A DNA stretch of 64,000 nt from Acinetobacter schindleri CIP 107287 (GTDB lineage Bacteria > Pseudomonadota > Gammaproteobacteria > Pseudomonadales > Moraxellaceae). The stretch is from positions 434,001 through 498,000 of the forward strand of contig NZ_KB849574.1 of NCBI RefSeq assembly GCF_000368625.1, given 5' to 3'. Position numbers and translations under genes: made by a program. The notes under the pieces are model-generated. The model did no database searches. It saw only the letters and a list, made by a program, of their open reading frames with translations, and was not told the DNA's origin. This document shows, in pieces, positions 36,722 to 45,548 of the stretch. Every line of letters begins with the position of its first letter. Positions within the stretch are counted from its first letter, which is position 1.

Positions 36722-36982
36722 TGCTTGCCTTTTGATTAATGAACAAATGAATTGCCCTCTTTTCCCTATATATACTTCATGAAAGTTATACAAAAAATTC
36801 AGTTACTGAATTCTAACTTGGCATAAAAATAGCTTAATTTTATTGTCATCATCGCTATGTTATGTTGCTCTTAGCGGGCACATAAAAGGAGAACAAAAAC
36901 CAGTAGATCTAACCAACCACGCCATTGATCTTGATTCAAACTAAAAGCTAAAAGATAGACACACTGCTATTCGGGAGCGAAC

Positions 36983-37210
36983 ATGAATAACAGCGCAAAC
37001 TATGCCAAACAGATCAAAAATGCTAAACGTGGCGGTTACACTCCGACCATTGCCAAAGACGTCAACAAACACAAGATTCAAAAAGCCCTCAGACTCATCG
37101 AACAGTGGAGAAGCCTCGCTCAAGAACTCAAACCTCAAATGCAGTTTGATATGGCCTTTACCTTGGAGGAATGTGCTCAGGATCTGGACCGTATCCTAAA
37201 AAGCCGATAA
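36983..37210 (+). CDS. Small helical cytoplasmic protein, unknown
   Basis: This 75-residue protein is basic at the N-terminus (Y-A-K-Q-I-K-N-A-K-R-G-G-Y-T-P). It continues as one or two helices (A-L-R-L-I-E-Q-W-R-S-L-A-Q-E-L and L-E-E-C-A-Q-D-L-D-R-I-L). A GGGAGCG motif precedes the ATG. A possible promoter is TTGGCA near 36819 with TATTGT 17 bp on, giving a leader of about 130 nt. Function unknown. Confidence 0.65.
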   Translation: MNNSANYAKQIKNAKRGGYTPTIAKDVNKHKIQKALRLIEQWRSLAQELKPQMQFDMAFTLEECAQDLDRILKSR

Positions 37211-37389
37211 ACCTAGTTTTTATTCATCTCTGAAACCAGTTTAAATTTTCCACCCTCGCCCACACTTTCGCATGTGGGCGATTTTCATGAAGCCAGCTGA
37301 TGTATTTCAAGTTTTGCAGCTTTTCGTATCATGCAGAATTCAATCAAACTTAAAATTTCACCAAAGCATTTAAACGGTTATTTTTTGGC

Positions 37390-37417
37390 TTGCATCACCC
37401 CAAAAAATCTGTAGAAT
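37390..37417 (+). promoter_or_regulatory. Promoter of tRNA-Thr
   Basis: TTGCAT (37390) and TAGAAT (37412) are 16 bp apart, ending 12 bp before the tRNA. Confidence 0.6.
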
Positions 37418-37429
37418 GCACACCACAAC

Positions 37430-37505
<76 letters not shown>

Positions 37506-37589
37506 TTTTCTTAGCCTCGCTTTTTTAGTGAGGCTTTGATGTTTCTGGAGTCTGCATTTTCTTCGGGCTTGATCTTTTCAGGCACTGTT

Positions 37590-38438
37590 CTAGTGCTTTG
37601 CTTTCGCGCTGATCTGCACATACCGCACCACACCTTCTTCAAAAAGCTTTCGGCATATTTTTGCGGTCATCTGAATTTTAAATTCATCTAGTCTGGACGT
37701 CTTCACAGACTGAACCATTTTTTTTGAATTTAAATCCTGCTGTACATACCTGGCAAAACCGGCAAATACTGATTCTGACAGATCTTCAACCTGAACATCT
37801 GTGAATTCAAACTGATCCAGACATTCATATAGCGTACCGAGCGGCATCAAATCACTTAAATTGACATCTGCTGATTTCAGCAAAAGCTGGTATTTACGCT
37901 TTTGAAATGAATTTAAAGTTTTCCAGCGCTCAGACAAAACTAGATGATGAAAACCGATTCGCGCTTTTGAATTCAAAACTGGGACTATCTGTTCCAGCAA
38001 GCTTGGTACGCTATTGTGATAAGCCGCATCCAGACACAGCACAGCGTCAAATTTATGTGGGAAATGGATATCTTTTAGTCGAAGAAAAGAAGCATGATAA
38101 ATTGCATTCAGTTCAGGTAAATGCTGCTGAATCTTGGTAACACAAGTTTTCTGTAGCTCTACGCCTGCTAGGTATTGCACCTGATAGTGCTGCTGCCAAT
38201 GCAGCAAACTGGCACCCTGGCCGCAGCCAAGATCCAGTAATTTATCTTTTGAATTTAAATGAATAGTTGCAGCCAGATGATCAGCCAAAGCCTGACAAGC
38301 AGCAACATAGTCTTGCTGCCCTATCTGCCAGTAACCAAGATTGCTCCAGGGCAATAGCGAAGTATCTCCAAGCAATGCTGCATTGATAGCATATTTATGC
38401 TCGGGTAGACGCTGCCGAAAGGCCTGGAACAGTTTCAT
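37590..38438 (-). CDS. Class I SAM-dependent methyltransferase
   Basis: The 282-residue protein has the SAM motif L-L-D-L-G-C-G-Q-G-A-S near residue 65, an acidic loop at G-V-E-L, and V-L-C-L-D-A-A-Y-H, the pattern of small-molecule and lipid methyltransferases related to CFA synthase or tocopherol methyltransferase. It starts two bases after the stop of the FAD oxidoreductase gene, so the two are a tight pair, probably acting on the same compound. The substrate is unknown. Confidence 0.82.
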   Translation of the reverse strand: MKLFQAFRQRLPEHKYAINAALLGDTSLLPWSNLGYWQIGQQDYVAACQALADHLAATIHLNSKDKLLDLGCGQGASLLHWQQHYQVQYLAGVELQKTCVTKIQQHLPELNAIYHASFLRLKDIHFPHKFDAVLCLDAAYHNSVPSLLEQIVPVLNSKARIGFHHLVLSERWKTLNSFQKRKYQLLLKSADVNLSDLMPLGTLYECLDQFEFTDVQVEDLSESVFAGFARYVQQDLNSKKMVQSVKTSRLDEFKIQMTAKICRKLFEEGVVRYVQISAKAKH

Positions 38439-38440
38439 GC

Positions 38441-39748
38441 TTAATAACCGAGTTGTGGTGCAACCTCAATATTCGGTTTTAATCCCTCGAATGGCAATGG
38501 TGCACCAAAGATTTCTGCAATCTTCATCGCTGAAGTAACTGCAGATTCCAGAATTGGCAAGCCATCACATGACCATGAACCACAATAGAATACCTTACGG
38601 CCCTGATCCAGATGACGTTGCTGTAATTCCTTGTTCAAGGCTACAGTATGCGCATCAACCACTGCGCGGGTCAGTGTCACAGAAGAAATAACTTTCTTCG
38701 GATCGATATCAGTCACCGGGCGCCAGGTCTGGAATACCGGAGATTTACCCACTAATGTTGGTTCAACCGCATTGAGCCATACCGTGAACTGCTGACGGGT
38801 AAACTTGCGGTCCATCATATAGCTTAGTACTGCCCAGTCTTTACGTTTCGGCGGCATCACGCTGGTATCAGTATGAATCACCAATTGCCCCTGCTCAAAC
38901 TGGAATTTTTTCAATAATTCAATATCTGTTGCAAACTGGTCTTTATCAAGAAATTCCTCGATCTTGTTGGTGGGTGTAGCAACGATGACACGGTCAAATA
39001 ACTTGGAATAACCCGCCGCATTTTCTACACGGACCTGATCACCCTGCTGTTGTACCAGCGTAGTTGCTGCACCACTGACAATGTCGATGCCTTCAATCAG
39101 TTTATCCACCAAGGCTGGTGTACCGCCCTGCATACGCAATAATGCATCGCCATCTGTCAGCTGACGCAGGAAAATCAATAAGGGCTTGGCTGGCCATTCA
39201 CCAATTGTTTTCGGGTTACAGGTACAGATGGTATACAGTACCGGCATTACCGCACCATGCCAGAATACTTCTTCAATATCATTGCGATTAATAAATTCTG
39301 CCAGGCTGATATCCTGATTCTTAGATTTAAAGAATTTGTTCAACGCTGTTTTCAGTTGTAATAAGCCTTTAACCAGACGCCAGCCATACTGCTGAAGGCC
39401 TTTACGGTTATTGATAATCGGAAAGTTACCAATCCGGCTACGCGAAGTTGTCAGCCAGGTTTCAGTCCGATCCTCAAATAACCAGCTGCACGCCATATAA
39501 GTGCGTACCGGATAGGTCTTGATCCCCAGATGAGTCGCAAGACTTAGCGTATTTTTCCACAAGTACGGATTCATCACACGCAAAGGAGCATCGACCAATC
39601 CACCTTCAAACTCGAGGCTGTGACTGTCCATGCCGCGCCCTTGCAGCGCTTCAAAAATAGTGATGTGATGTCCTGCATCCTTAAGAATTCTGGCTGTAGC
39701 CAGTCCGGCCATGCCACTACCAATTACTGCGATATCCAAACTGATCAT
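38441..39748 (-). CDS. FAD-dependent oxidoreductase (amine oxidase/desaturase-like)
   Basis: The 435-residue protein has an FAD-binding V-I-G-S-G-M-A-G-L-A-T at about 8-18, followed by I-F-E-A for ribose binding. A C-terminal segment V-F-Y-C-G-S-W-S-C-D-G-L-P-I-L-E-S-A closes the flavin site. The fold is that of NAD(P)-binding Rossmann amine oxidases, protoporphyrinogen oxidases and carotenoid desaturases. In other bacteria relatives sit next to CFA-type methyltransferases, which is the case here. A lipid substrate is a reasonable inference but not proven. Confidence 0.8.
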   Translation of the reverse strand: MISLDIAVIGSGMAGLATARILKDAGHHITIFEALQGRGMDSHSLEFEGGLVDAPLRVMNPYLWKNTLSLATHLGIKTYPVRTYMACSWLFEDRTETWLTTSRSRIGNFPIINNRKGLQQYGWRLVKGLLQLKTALNKFFKSKNQDISLAEFINRNDIEEVFWHGAVMPVLYTICTCNPKTIGEWPAKPLLIFLRQLTDGDALLRMQGGTPALVDKLIEGIDIVSGAATTLVQQQGDQVRVENAAGYSKLFDRVIVATPTNKIEEFLDKDQFATDIELLKKFQFEQGQLVIHTDTSVMPPKRKDWAVLSYMMDRKFTRQQFTVWLNAVEPTLVGKSPVFQTWRPVTDIDPKKVISSVTLTRAVVDAHTVALNKELQQRHLDQGRKVFYCGSWSCDGLPILESAVTSAMKIAEIFGAPLPFEGLKPNIEVAPQLGY

Positions 39749-39989
39749 CCGTCATTGAGAAACTTTTAGAAATTATGTACCAAGCCTGCCGTAATTAGGC
39801 TATTAAAATCTTCCAGATTGCATTTTTTTCAGATGGACTAAAGCGCTTGAAAATTCATAATTTTTTACATTTTTAATATAAAAAGTTTACACTGTTTAAA
39901 TTTATGCTTTTATTGATATTTTTTGTATTTTTATAAAAATTATCCTTTAAAAACAATACATTTAAATTAACCAATTTTTTAACTTTCGT

Positions 39990-40018
39990 TTTACAAAAGA
40001 TACAAGAAGCGCTATAAT
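39990..40018 (+). promoter_or_regulatory. Strong sigma-70 promoter without a gene
   Basis: TTTACA (39990-39995) and the consensus TATAAT (40013-40018) are spaced exactly 17 bp. No ORF follows before the terminator at 40144. Confidence 0.7.
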
Positions 40019-40024
40019 TTTCTG

Positions 40025-40144
40025 CATAATAAAATGATAACTCCATCGCCCTCCACAGTGTTGAAGTTATTTAAAAAATCTTATAATCAGAAGAACTTAC
40101 AGCGCATAACTATTTAAAAGCCTCTGCACTGCAGAGGCTTTTTT
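40025..40144 (+). ncRNA. Candidate small RNA of about 120 nt
   Basis: A near-consensus promoter ends at 40018 and an intrinsic terminator at 40116-40144. Between them there is a possible stem (ATAACT / AGTTAT) and no meaningful ORF. I do not recognise it as 6S, tmRNA, RNase P or another named RNA. Confidence 0.55.
40116..40144. terminator. Terminator, both strands
   Basis: AAAAGCCTCTGC and GCAGAGGCTTTTTT form a long GC-rich stem. It can end the candidate RNA on the plus strand and the pirin gene on the minus strand. Confidence 0.85.
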
Positions 40145-40162
40145 CTTTCTGGACTGACATTT

Positions 40163-41041
40163 TTATTCAGCAGCTACCGGAATTTCTCCAAATTTACCCT
40201 GATTAAAATCCTGGAAGGCCTGGACAATTTCTTCCTTGGTATTCATCACAAAAGGACCATAACCTTGAATAGGTTCCTTCAAGGGTTCACCGGTCAAGAC
40301 TACGAATTTGCTGTCCTGATAAGCCTGAATCTGGATTATAGGATCGCTATCCTGAGCAAATATCACAATAGAACTGTCCAGAACTTTCTGGCCGGCATTC
40401 ACTACCAGCTCTCCACTCAATAGCACCAGCAAAGCATTATGACCGGCAGGTATCTGCAGCATCGTTTCATAATCTGCTTTGAGCTCACCGTCCCAGACAT
40501 TGACCGGACTAAAGGTATGCGCCGGACCATGATGCCCATCAAGTTCACCAGCGATGACCCGAATATGCCCTGCACCTTCATCCATTTCAATCCGAGGAAT
40601 ATCAGTTGCCGTCAGTGCCTGATAACGCGGTGTAGTCATTTTGTCTTTGGCAGGTAAATTTACCCACAGCTGGACCATTTCAAACAGACCACCATTCCGG
40701 GCAAAGTCTGGAGAATGGAATTCTTCATGCACCACGCCTGCACCTGCAGTCATCCACTGTACATCACCTGCCTGAATCGTACCGCCACCACCGCCAGAAT
40801 CCTTATGCGTTACTCCACCCTGATAGGCGATTGTCACGGTTTCAAAACCACGGTGTGGATGTGAACCGACACCCTGCTGCACCGTAGTCGGATCAAAATG
40901 ATACGGCGCTGCATAATCCAGCAGCAGGAACGGACTGATGACCTGACCAAGACGGTCATAAGAAAACAGGTTTTTAACCGGAAATCCATCACCGACCCAA
41001 TGCATGTGTTGATTACGGTAAACGCCTATGACTTTTTTCAT
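40163..41041 (-). CDS. Pirin family protein
   Basis: This 292-residue protein is a double-cupin pirin. The metal-binding set is visible in H-P-H-R-G-F-E-T-V (His pair) and, further on, V-V-H-E-E-F-H. Bacterial pirins bind iron; some have quercetinase activity and others affect pyruvate metabolism, so the exact role is open. The frame extends to 41080, but AGGAG lies seven bases before ATG 41041. Confidence 0.9.
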   Translation of the reverse strand: MKKVIGVYRNQHMHWVGDGFPVKNLFSYDRLGQVISPFLLLDYAAPYHFDPTTVQQGVGSHPHRGFETVTIAYQGGVTHKDSGGGGGTIQAGDVQWMTAGAGVVHEEFHSPDFARNGGLFEMVQLWVNLPAKDKMTTPRYQALTATDIPRIEMDEGAGHIRVIAGELDGHHGPAHTFSPVNVWDGELKADYETMLQIPAGHNALLVLLSGELVVNAGQKVLDSSIVIFAQDSDPIIQIQAYQDSKFVVLTGEPLKEPIQGYGPFVMNTKEEIVQAFQDFNQGKFGEIPVAAE

Positions 41042-41151
41042 CTTTTTACTCCTATCTGAATAGGATGAACATGCAGTCATTGTATGCGTTGTGGACAGCT
41101 ATCGATACTATGCCAATGAAATGCAGTATCCCGAATATAAGACAATACTGG

Positions 41152-41284
41152 TGTCAGTACTGGTACCCTACAACTGGTTTATACCTTATGTAAAAGCCAG
41201 CGTCGGGTGATGAAAAAACTGATCGAGCATCTGATTGAAGGTTTGCGTGCCGTAGCCGGAAGTCATCAAGGCTATATGATTTAA
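41152..41284 (+). pseudogene. Possible C-terminal remnant of a LysR-type regulator
   Basis: After an in-frame TAA at about 41140 the frame reads L-V-Y-T-L-C-K-S-Q-R-R-V-M-K-K-L-I-E-H-L-I-E-G-L and stops at 41284. It resembles the last strand and helix of a LysR effector domain. LysR genes often stand divergent from pirin genes. No N-terminal part is found, so if real it is only a relic. Confidence 0.3.
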
Positions 41285-41310
41285 TTGTCCTTTCATTTTC
41301 GAATAACCAT

Positions 41311-41343
41311 AAAAAAATCCAGCGCTGAAGGCTGGATTTTTTT
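41311..41343. terminator. Bidirectional terminator beside ahpC
   Basis: AAAATCCAGC and GCTGGATTTT pair, with T runs on both strands; it ends the ahpC transcript. Confidence 0.85.
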
Positions 41344-41366
41344 AGATTTGATAAAGATTTATCGAA

Positions 41367-41930
41367 TTAGATTTTACCTACCAGGTCGATTGAAGGAGCT
41401 AGGGTTGCTTCGCCTTCTTTCCATTTTGCAGGACATACTTCACCTGGATGAGCATGTACGTACTGAGCTGCTTTTACTTTACGAAGCAGTTCCTGTGCGT
41501 CACGACCGATACCACCTGCGTTGATTTCAATGATCTGGATTTTACCATCCGGATCGATCACGAAAGTACCGCGGTCAGCCAAACCTTCAGCTTCGATCAG
41601 CACTTCAAAGTTTTTCGCCAGAGCCCAGGTTGGATCGCCAATCATTGGATACTGGATTTTACCAATCACGTCAGACGTGTCATGCCAAGCTTTATGCGTA
41701 AAGTGCGTATCCGTGGATACACCATAGATTTCTACACCCAGTTTCTGGAATTCAGCATATTGATCGGCAAGATCGCCTAATTCTGTTGGACAAACAAAAG
41801 TGAAGTCAGCAGGATAGAAGAATACAACAGACCATTTGCCTTTCATGTCCTGCTCAGATACTTCAACAAATTGACCATTGTGGTAAGCAGTTGCATTAAA
41901 TGGCTTAACTTCAGTATTGATTAAACTCAT
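41367..41930 (-). CDS. ahpC: Alkyl hydroperoxide reductase C (2-Cys peroxiredoxin)
   Basis: AhpC reduces hydrogen peroxide and organic peroxides. The 187-residue protein has the peroxidatic C47 in F-T-F-V-C-P-T-E and the resolving C166 in G-E-V-C-P-A-K-W, as in enterobacterial AhpC. The frame runs to 41984, but M-S-L-I-N-T at 41930 is the family start. No ahpF is next to it in this window. Confidence 0.96.
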   Translation of the reverse strand: MSLINTEVKPFNATAYHNGQFVEVSEQDMKGKWSVVFFYPADFTFVCPTELGDLADQYAEFQKLGVEIYGVSTDTHFTHKAWHDTSDVIGKIQYPMIGDPTWALAKNFEVLIEAEGLADRGTFVIDPDGKIQIIEINAGGIGRDAQELLRKVKAAQYVHAHPGEVCPAKWKEGEATLAPSIDLVGKI

Positions 41931-42097
41931 GTGATTTTTCCTATCAGTTCGCGGGAATTCATTCGATGAACTAAGAATACGCAAAAACTAATAATAGATA
42001 AAACCGTAACTTTTTATAAAAACTATCGTTTTTTTAGATTTATAAATTCTATTAATTTTTTACTTATTATCTTTTATTCCAATTTAACTCCTGACCT

Positions 42098-42712
42098 CTA
42101 CCGAGAGAAATGCTGTAAAGAATCCCAAACTGACTGCGCCAAAGCAGATGCATGTTTTTGCGGAGAATCCTTGACTCGACCTGCCAGCCAGGTACGGCAA
42201 TAGCTTTCTGTCGCGCCAATTACTAAAGAGGTCAGTAAAGCAGGTGGTACAGCTTGCAGACAAGCGGCATCTGACTGCTGGGCCAGCCATTTCTTTAAAT
42301 CCTGATTGCGCTGGCTGGTACGCTGTTCCAGATCCTGACGCAGTTCTGAGGTATGTACCACATGATGGGCCGCATAGAGAAAACGGGCAAAGTCTGGATA
42401 ACTGATGACCCAATCAATATAACTTCGGATAATGGCATGAATACCCTGTTCAGCACTTTTCGCTTGGGATAAGGCATCTAAACGTCGGCTGGACTGATCC
42501 TTTAAAGCGGCTAGATACAGCGCAGCTACGATCCCATCCTTGTGATGAAAATGATGATAAATTGCGCCAACACTGGTTTCTGCCCGATCCCGAATCATTT
42601 CAATTGTCGTTGCAGCTATGCCACTTTGTAAAAATTCCTGTAGCGCACAATTCAGAATTTGACGCTTTAAGGCCAAGCGTCCGCCTGGATAACTCCCTTC
42701 CAATACATCCAT
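42098..42712 (-). CDS. TetR-family transcriptional regulator
   Basis: An N-terminal helix-turn-helix (I-A-A-T-T-I-E-M-I-R-D-R-A-E-T-S-V-G-A-I-Y-H-H-F-H-H-K, about residues 30-56) is followed by a helical ligand domain. AAGGAG lies about ten bases before ATG 42712 (204 residues); the frame opens at 42742. It is divergent from a DUF4442 thioesterase-like gene, and a perfect 21-bp palindrome between them is its probable operator. The ligand is unknown; a fatty acyl compound would fit the neighbour. Confidence 0.88.
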   Translation of the reverse strand: MDVLEGSYPGGRLALKRQILNCALQEFLQSGIAATTIEMIRDRAETSVGAIYHHFHHKDGIVAALYLAALKDQSSRRLDALSQAKSAEQGIHAIIRSYIDWVISYPDFARFLYAAHHVVHTSELRQDLEQRTSQRNQDLKKWLAQQSDAACLQAVPPALLTSLVIGATESYCRTWLAGRVKDSPQKHASALAQSVWDSLQHFSR

Positions 42713-42793
42713 ACCTTGCATTCTCCTTAATGTGCTCGGCACCGTTAATCATTAACTTGTCTATTTTAAACACTTTTCTTGTGAGTCCTGCAA

Positions 42794-42814
42794 ATACAGA
42801 ATATTATTCTGTAT
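42794..42814. promoter_or_regulatory. Candidate TetR operator (perfect palindrome)
   Basis: ATACAGAAT-ATT-ATTCTGTAT has 9-bp arms and a 3-bp centre with no mismatch. It lies between the divergent TetR gene and the DUF4442 gene, 42 bp before the latter's native start. Confidence 0.65.
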
Positions 42815-42856
42815 GAGGATCTTATTATTATTCACCTCTTACGCAGGATCGCGACC

Positions 42857-43342
42857 ATGAGCTAGGCTCTAAAAATATGGAAAACCTTTCACAAAAAACC
42901 AGGTGGTAAATACATATTTTCCAGATTACTTTGCATCAAAATACCTTATTTCAGCAGTATTTCCCCATTGCTCGAAACGCTTGCTCCGTATTATTGCGAA
43001 GTGAGCATAAAGAAACATGCGGCTGTACTCAATCATCTAGATACAATCCATGCGATTGCCATATGCAATCTGGCTGAACTGGCAGCAGGTACCATGACCG
43101 ATGCCAGCGTCCCCAAAACCCATTCCTGGATTCTAAAAGGTATGCAGGTCGAATATCTTAAAAAAGCAACGACCGATTTAAGAGCCATTGCCACACCTAC
43201 AAAGTTAAATATTGAATGGCATGAAATCGCTGAATACCAGGTTAATGTTGAGGTACTGGATATGGCACAAGAAACCGTATGCCGTGCCCTCATTACAATG
43301 TGGGTATCTCCTAAAAAGAAGAAAATAAATAAACGTGCTTAA
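42857..43342 (+). pseudogene. DUF4442 thioesterase-like gene with amber stop at codon 3
   Basis: The native frame appears to be ATG AGC TAG, then A-L-K-I-W-K-T-F-H-K-K-P-G-G-K-Y and on to the stop at 43342 without another break. The N-terminal residues after the stop (P-G-G-K-Y-I-F-S-R) fit the hotdog DUF4442 family, as does Y-C-E-V-S-I-K-K later, so the coding frame clearly once ran through. AGGA lies eight bases before the ATG. A CAG-to-TAG change would explain it. A shorter product could start at TTG 42968. Relatives are thought to be acyl-CoA thioesterases. Suppression or a base error is possible. Confidence 0.75.
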
Positions 43343-43367
43343 AAAAACCCGTCGGGTGACGGGCTTT
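43341..43367. terminator. Terminator between the DUF4442 gene and ssb
   Basis: AAAACCCGTC and GACGGGCTTTT pair around GGGT; it serves the two convergent genes. Confidence 0.8.
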
Positions 43368-43396
43368 TAAGGATGCTCTTCTGTTTTAAATTTTAA

Positions 43397-43978
43397 TCAA
43401 AACGGTAAGTCATCATCCAGGTCTGCTGCAGGCGCTGCAACTGGAGCTGGTGCAGATTTTGGCGCAAAACCGCTTGGATTGTTATTGCCATAGCCATTGC
43501 CACCCGCAGGTGCATTATTGAAGCCACCTTGCTGTGGTGTATTATAACCTTGTTGACCAGCATTGTTATTGCCATAGCCGCCCTGGTTATTGTTGAAACG
43601 TGGCTGTGCAAAACCGCCATTGTCTGACTGTTCACCTTGAGGACGGCCAGAATCCAGCATTTGCATCTGCTCACCACGGATTTCTGTGGTGTAACGCTCT
43701 TGACCACTTTGGTCTGTCCACTGACGGGTACGTAGTGAACCTTCGATATAGACTTTAGAACCTTTACGTAGATACTGCTGTGCAATTTCACCTAAACGGT
43801 TATGCAGCACAATGCGGTGCCATTCTGTTTGCTCTTTACGCTCACCAGTATTCTTATCCGTCCACGAATCACTGGTCGCGATAGAGAATTGAGTGAGAGA
43901 ACCCCCATTCGGGAAAGTTTTTGTTTCAGGATCTCGACCTAAAGTACCTACTAAAATAACCTTATTTACACCACGCAT
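43397..43978 (-). CDS. ssb: Single-stranded DNA-binding protein
   Basis: SSB coats single-stranded DNA in replication and repair. The OB fold covers about residues 1-110 ([16 protein letters not shown]). It is followed by a Gly/Asn/Gln-rich linker and the acidic tip D-L-D-D-D-L-P-F that recruits partner proteins. At 193 residues it is of normal length for the genus. It lies 51 bp after the MFS gene in the same direction. Confidence 0.97.
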   Translation of the reverse strand: MRGVNKVILVGTLGRDPETKTFPNGGSLTQFSIATSDSWTDKNTGERKEQTEWHRIVLHNRLGEIAQQYLRKGSKVYIEGSLRTRQWTDQSGQERYTTEIRGEQMQMLDSGRPQGEQSDNGGFAQPRFNNNQGGYGNNNAGQQGYNTPQQGGFNNAPAGGNGYGNNNPSGFAPKSAPAPVAAPAADLDDDLPF

Positions 43979-44029
43979 GAGACCTATACTTCCTATTTGT
44001 TTCTATATTTTACTTTATAAGAGTTATGC

Positions 44030-45394
44030 TTAAATGGCTACCTCTTTACCCAACAAGTGCGTTAATTGTTGTCGCGCAGTATCATTAATCTGCTGTTTAT
44101 CAACCTTGACGTAGGCCACTTGCTGTTCCGGCATCACCACGACTTCTTCAATACCATGAATAGATAAAAGCTGTGAAGTCCATTCATCTGTTTGTCGATT
44201 TTCAGGCAGGCTTAAAACCAGGGACGAAAGATAGCGCGGCTGAGCCAGACCAAAACTGATGAGCAGCCAAATTATAGCAACCGCAGTCAGAATACTCCAA
44301 CCCATGGAAGTGTCATTCAGCAACAAAAGTTGTCCGCCTAGCGTACCGCCAAAGAAGGCACCGAGGAACTGGCTGCTGGCATTCACGCCCATCGCTGTTG
44401 CCTTGGACTGAATTGGCGCAACCTTGGATAACCACGATGGTAATAAGGCTTCCATTACATTGAAGGCAATAAAGAAGATCCCTAAACCAGTGAGCAGGAT
44501 ATATTTTGATTCAAAGCCAAAAATCAGTACCAATAGGCCAACGATAATTCCCGCAATTGCAGTCAGGAAAATACCACGCATTTTGCGGTATTTTTCCGCC
44601 AGAATAATGCTTGGAAAAGCAAAGAACAGACTAATCACGAGTAAGGGCAGATACACCCAGCCATGATTGGCCAAAGGAATATTAGCGAACTCAATCAGCT
44701 GCGAAGGCACATAGATAAACATTGCCGTGAGTAACAAATGCAGGCTAAACACAGAGACATGCAGGCGATTCAGGTCGCCCATTTTTAGAACTTGTTTCAG
44801 CTGGATCAGATACCCCTGCTGAAAATTACGATGATGCCGGGTCACTTTCGGCACCATCAGCAGCATGGCAATTGCCGCCAGCCCCATTATGGTAGTCACC
44901 CAGAACAGCCCAGAAATCCCCACCAGACCCGTTAACCAAGGGCCTAAGGTAAATGCCACCACAAAAGATAAGCCGATACTCATGCCCATGGTTGCCATGG
45001 CTTTCATGCGGTTTTCTTCACGGGTCACATCGGCAAGCAATGCCATGACCACCGCCGAAACCGCACCGCCGCCCGCAATGGCACGCCCAATAATCACTCC
45101 ATAGATTGTGTCCGACATGGCGGCAATTGCACCACCCAATGCAAATAGCAATAACCCGATGACCACCAGCGGTTTGCGACTGAAACGGTCTGCAATCAGG
45201 CTAAATGGAATCTGTAGAATGGCCTGAGTCAGACCATAAACCCCTACTGCCAGGCCAATCAGTGCCGGCGTAGCATATTCATATGACTGTCCTGCAACCG
45301 AAAATACAGGGATAATCATAAACAACCCCAGCATGCGCAGTGCAAAAATGCTGCTAAGCGCAAAGGTTGAGCGACGTTCTAGGGCATTCATCAT
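44030..45394 (-). CDS. MFS transporter with C-terminal ferredoxin-like extension
   Basis: The 454-residue protein has twelve transmembrane helices of the drug-exporter type: R-M-L-G-L-F-M-I-I-P-V-F in helix 1, and D-R-F-S-R-K-P in the loop 2-3 signature. After the last helix, about 55 residues (I-H-G-I-E-E-V-V-V-M-P-E-Q-Q-V-A-Y-V-K-V) have the beta-alpha-beta look of a heavy-metal-associated fold, without its Cys pair. Substrate unknown. It is directly upstream of ssb. Confidence 0.85.
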   Translation of the reverse strand: MMNALERRSTFALSSIFALRMLGLFMIIPVFSVAGQSYEYATPALIGLAVGVYGLTQAILQIPFSLIADRFSRKPLVVIGLLLFALGGAIAAMSDTIYGVIIGRAIAGGGAVSAVVMALLADVTREENRMKAMATMGMSIGLSFVVAFTLGPWLTGLVGISGLFWVTTIMGLAAIAMLLMVPKVTRHHRNFQQGYLIQLKQVLKMGDLNRLHVSVFSLHLLLTAMFIYVPSQLIEFANIPLANHGWVYLPLLVISLFFAFPSIILAEKYRKMRGIFLTAIAGIIVGLLVLIFGFESKYILLTGLGIFFIAFNVMEALLPSWLSKVAPIQSKATAMGVNASSQFLGAFFGGTLGGQLLLLNDTSMGWSILTAVAIIWLLISFGLAQPRYLSSLVLSLPENRQTDEWTSQLLSIHGIEEVVVMPEQQVAYVKVDKQQINDTARQQLTHLLGKEVAI

Positions 45395-45504
45395 AAATTA
45401 TGGCAGTTCAATTGATGGATCTTCAGGCGAAGATTATAGGACATTCGGCCGGGATGGATGCAGGAATTTTATTTGAAATAAAGATGATGCTGATCTAAAA
45501 AATA

Positions 45505-45532
45505 AAAAAGCGCAGCCGAAGCTACGCTTTTC
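45505..45532 (-). terminator. Terminator of the DUF475 gene
   Basis: On the minus strand AGCGTAGC and GCTGCGCT pair around TTCG and lead to T bases. Confidence 0.75.
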
Positions 45533-45548
45533 ATTCAGGGGCAGCGCT

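Larger units (their letters stand above)
39749..40162. other. AT-rich gap with a promoter-terminator pair
   Basis: No ORF of interest lies in these 414 bp. The left half is AT-rich. The right half holds a strong sigma-70 promoter and a terminator that together outline a small RNA (listed apart). Confidence 0.55.
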
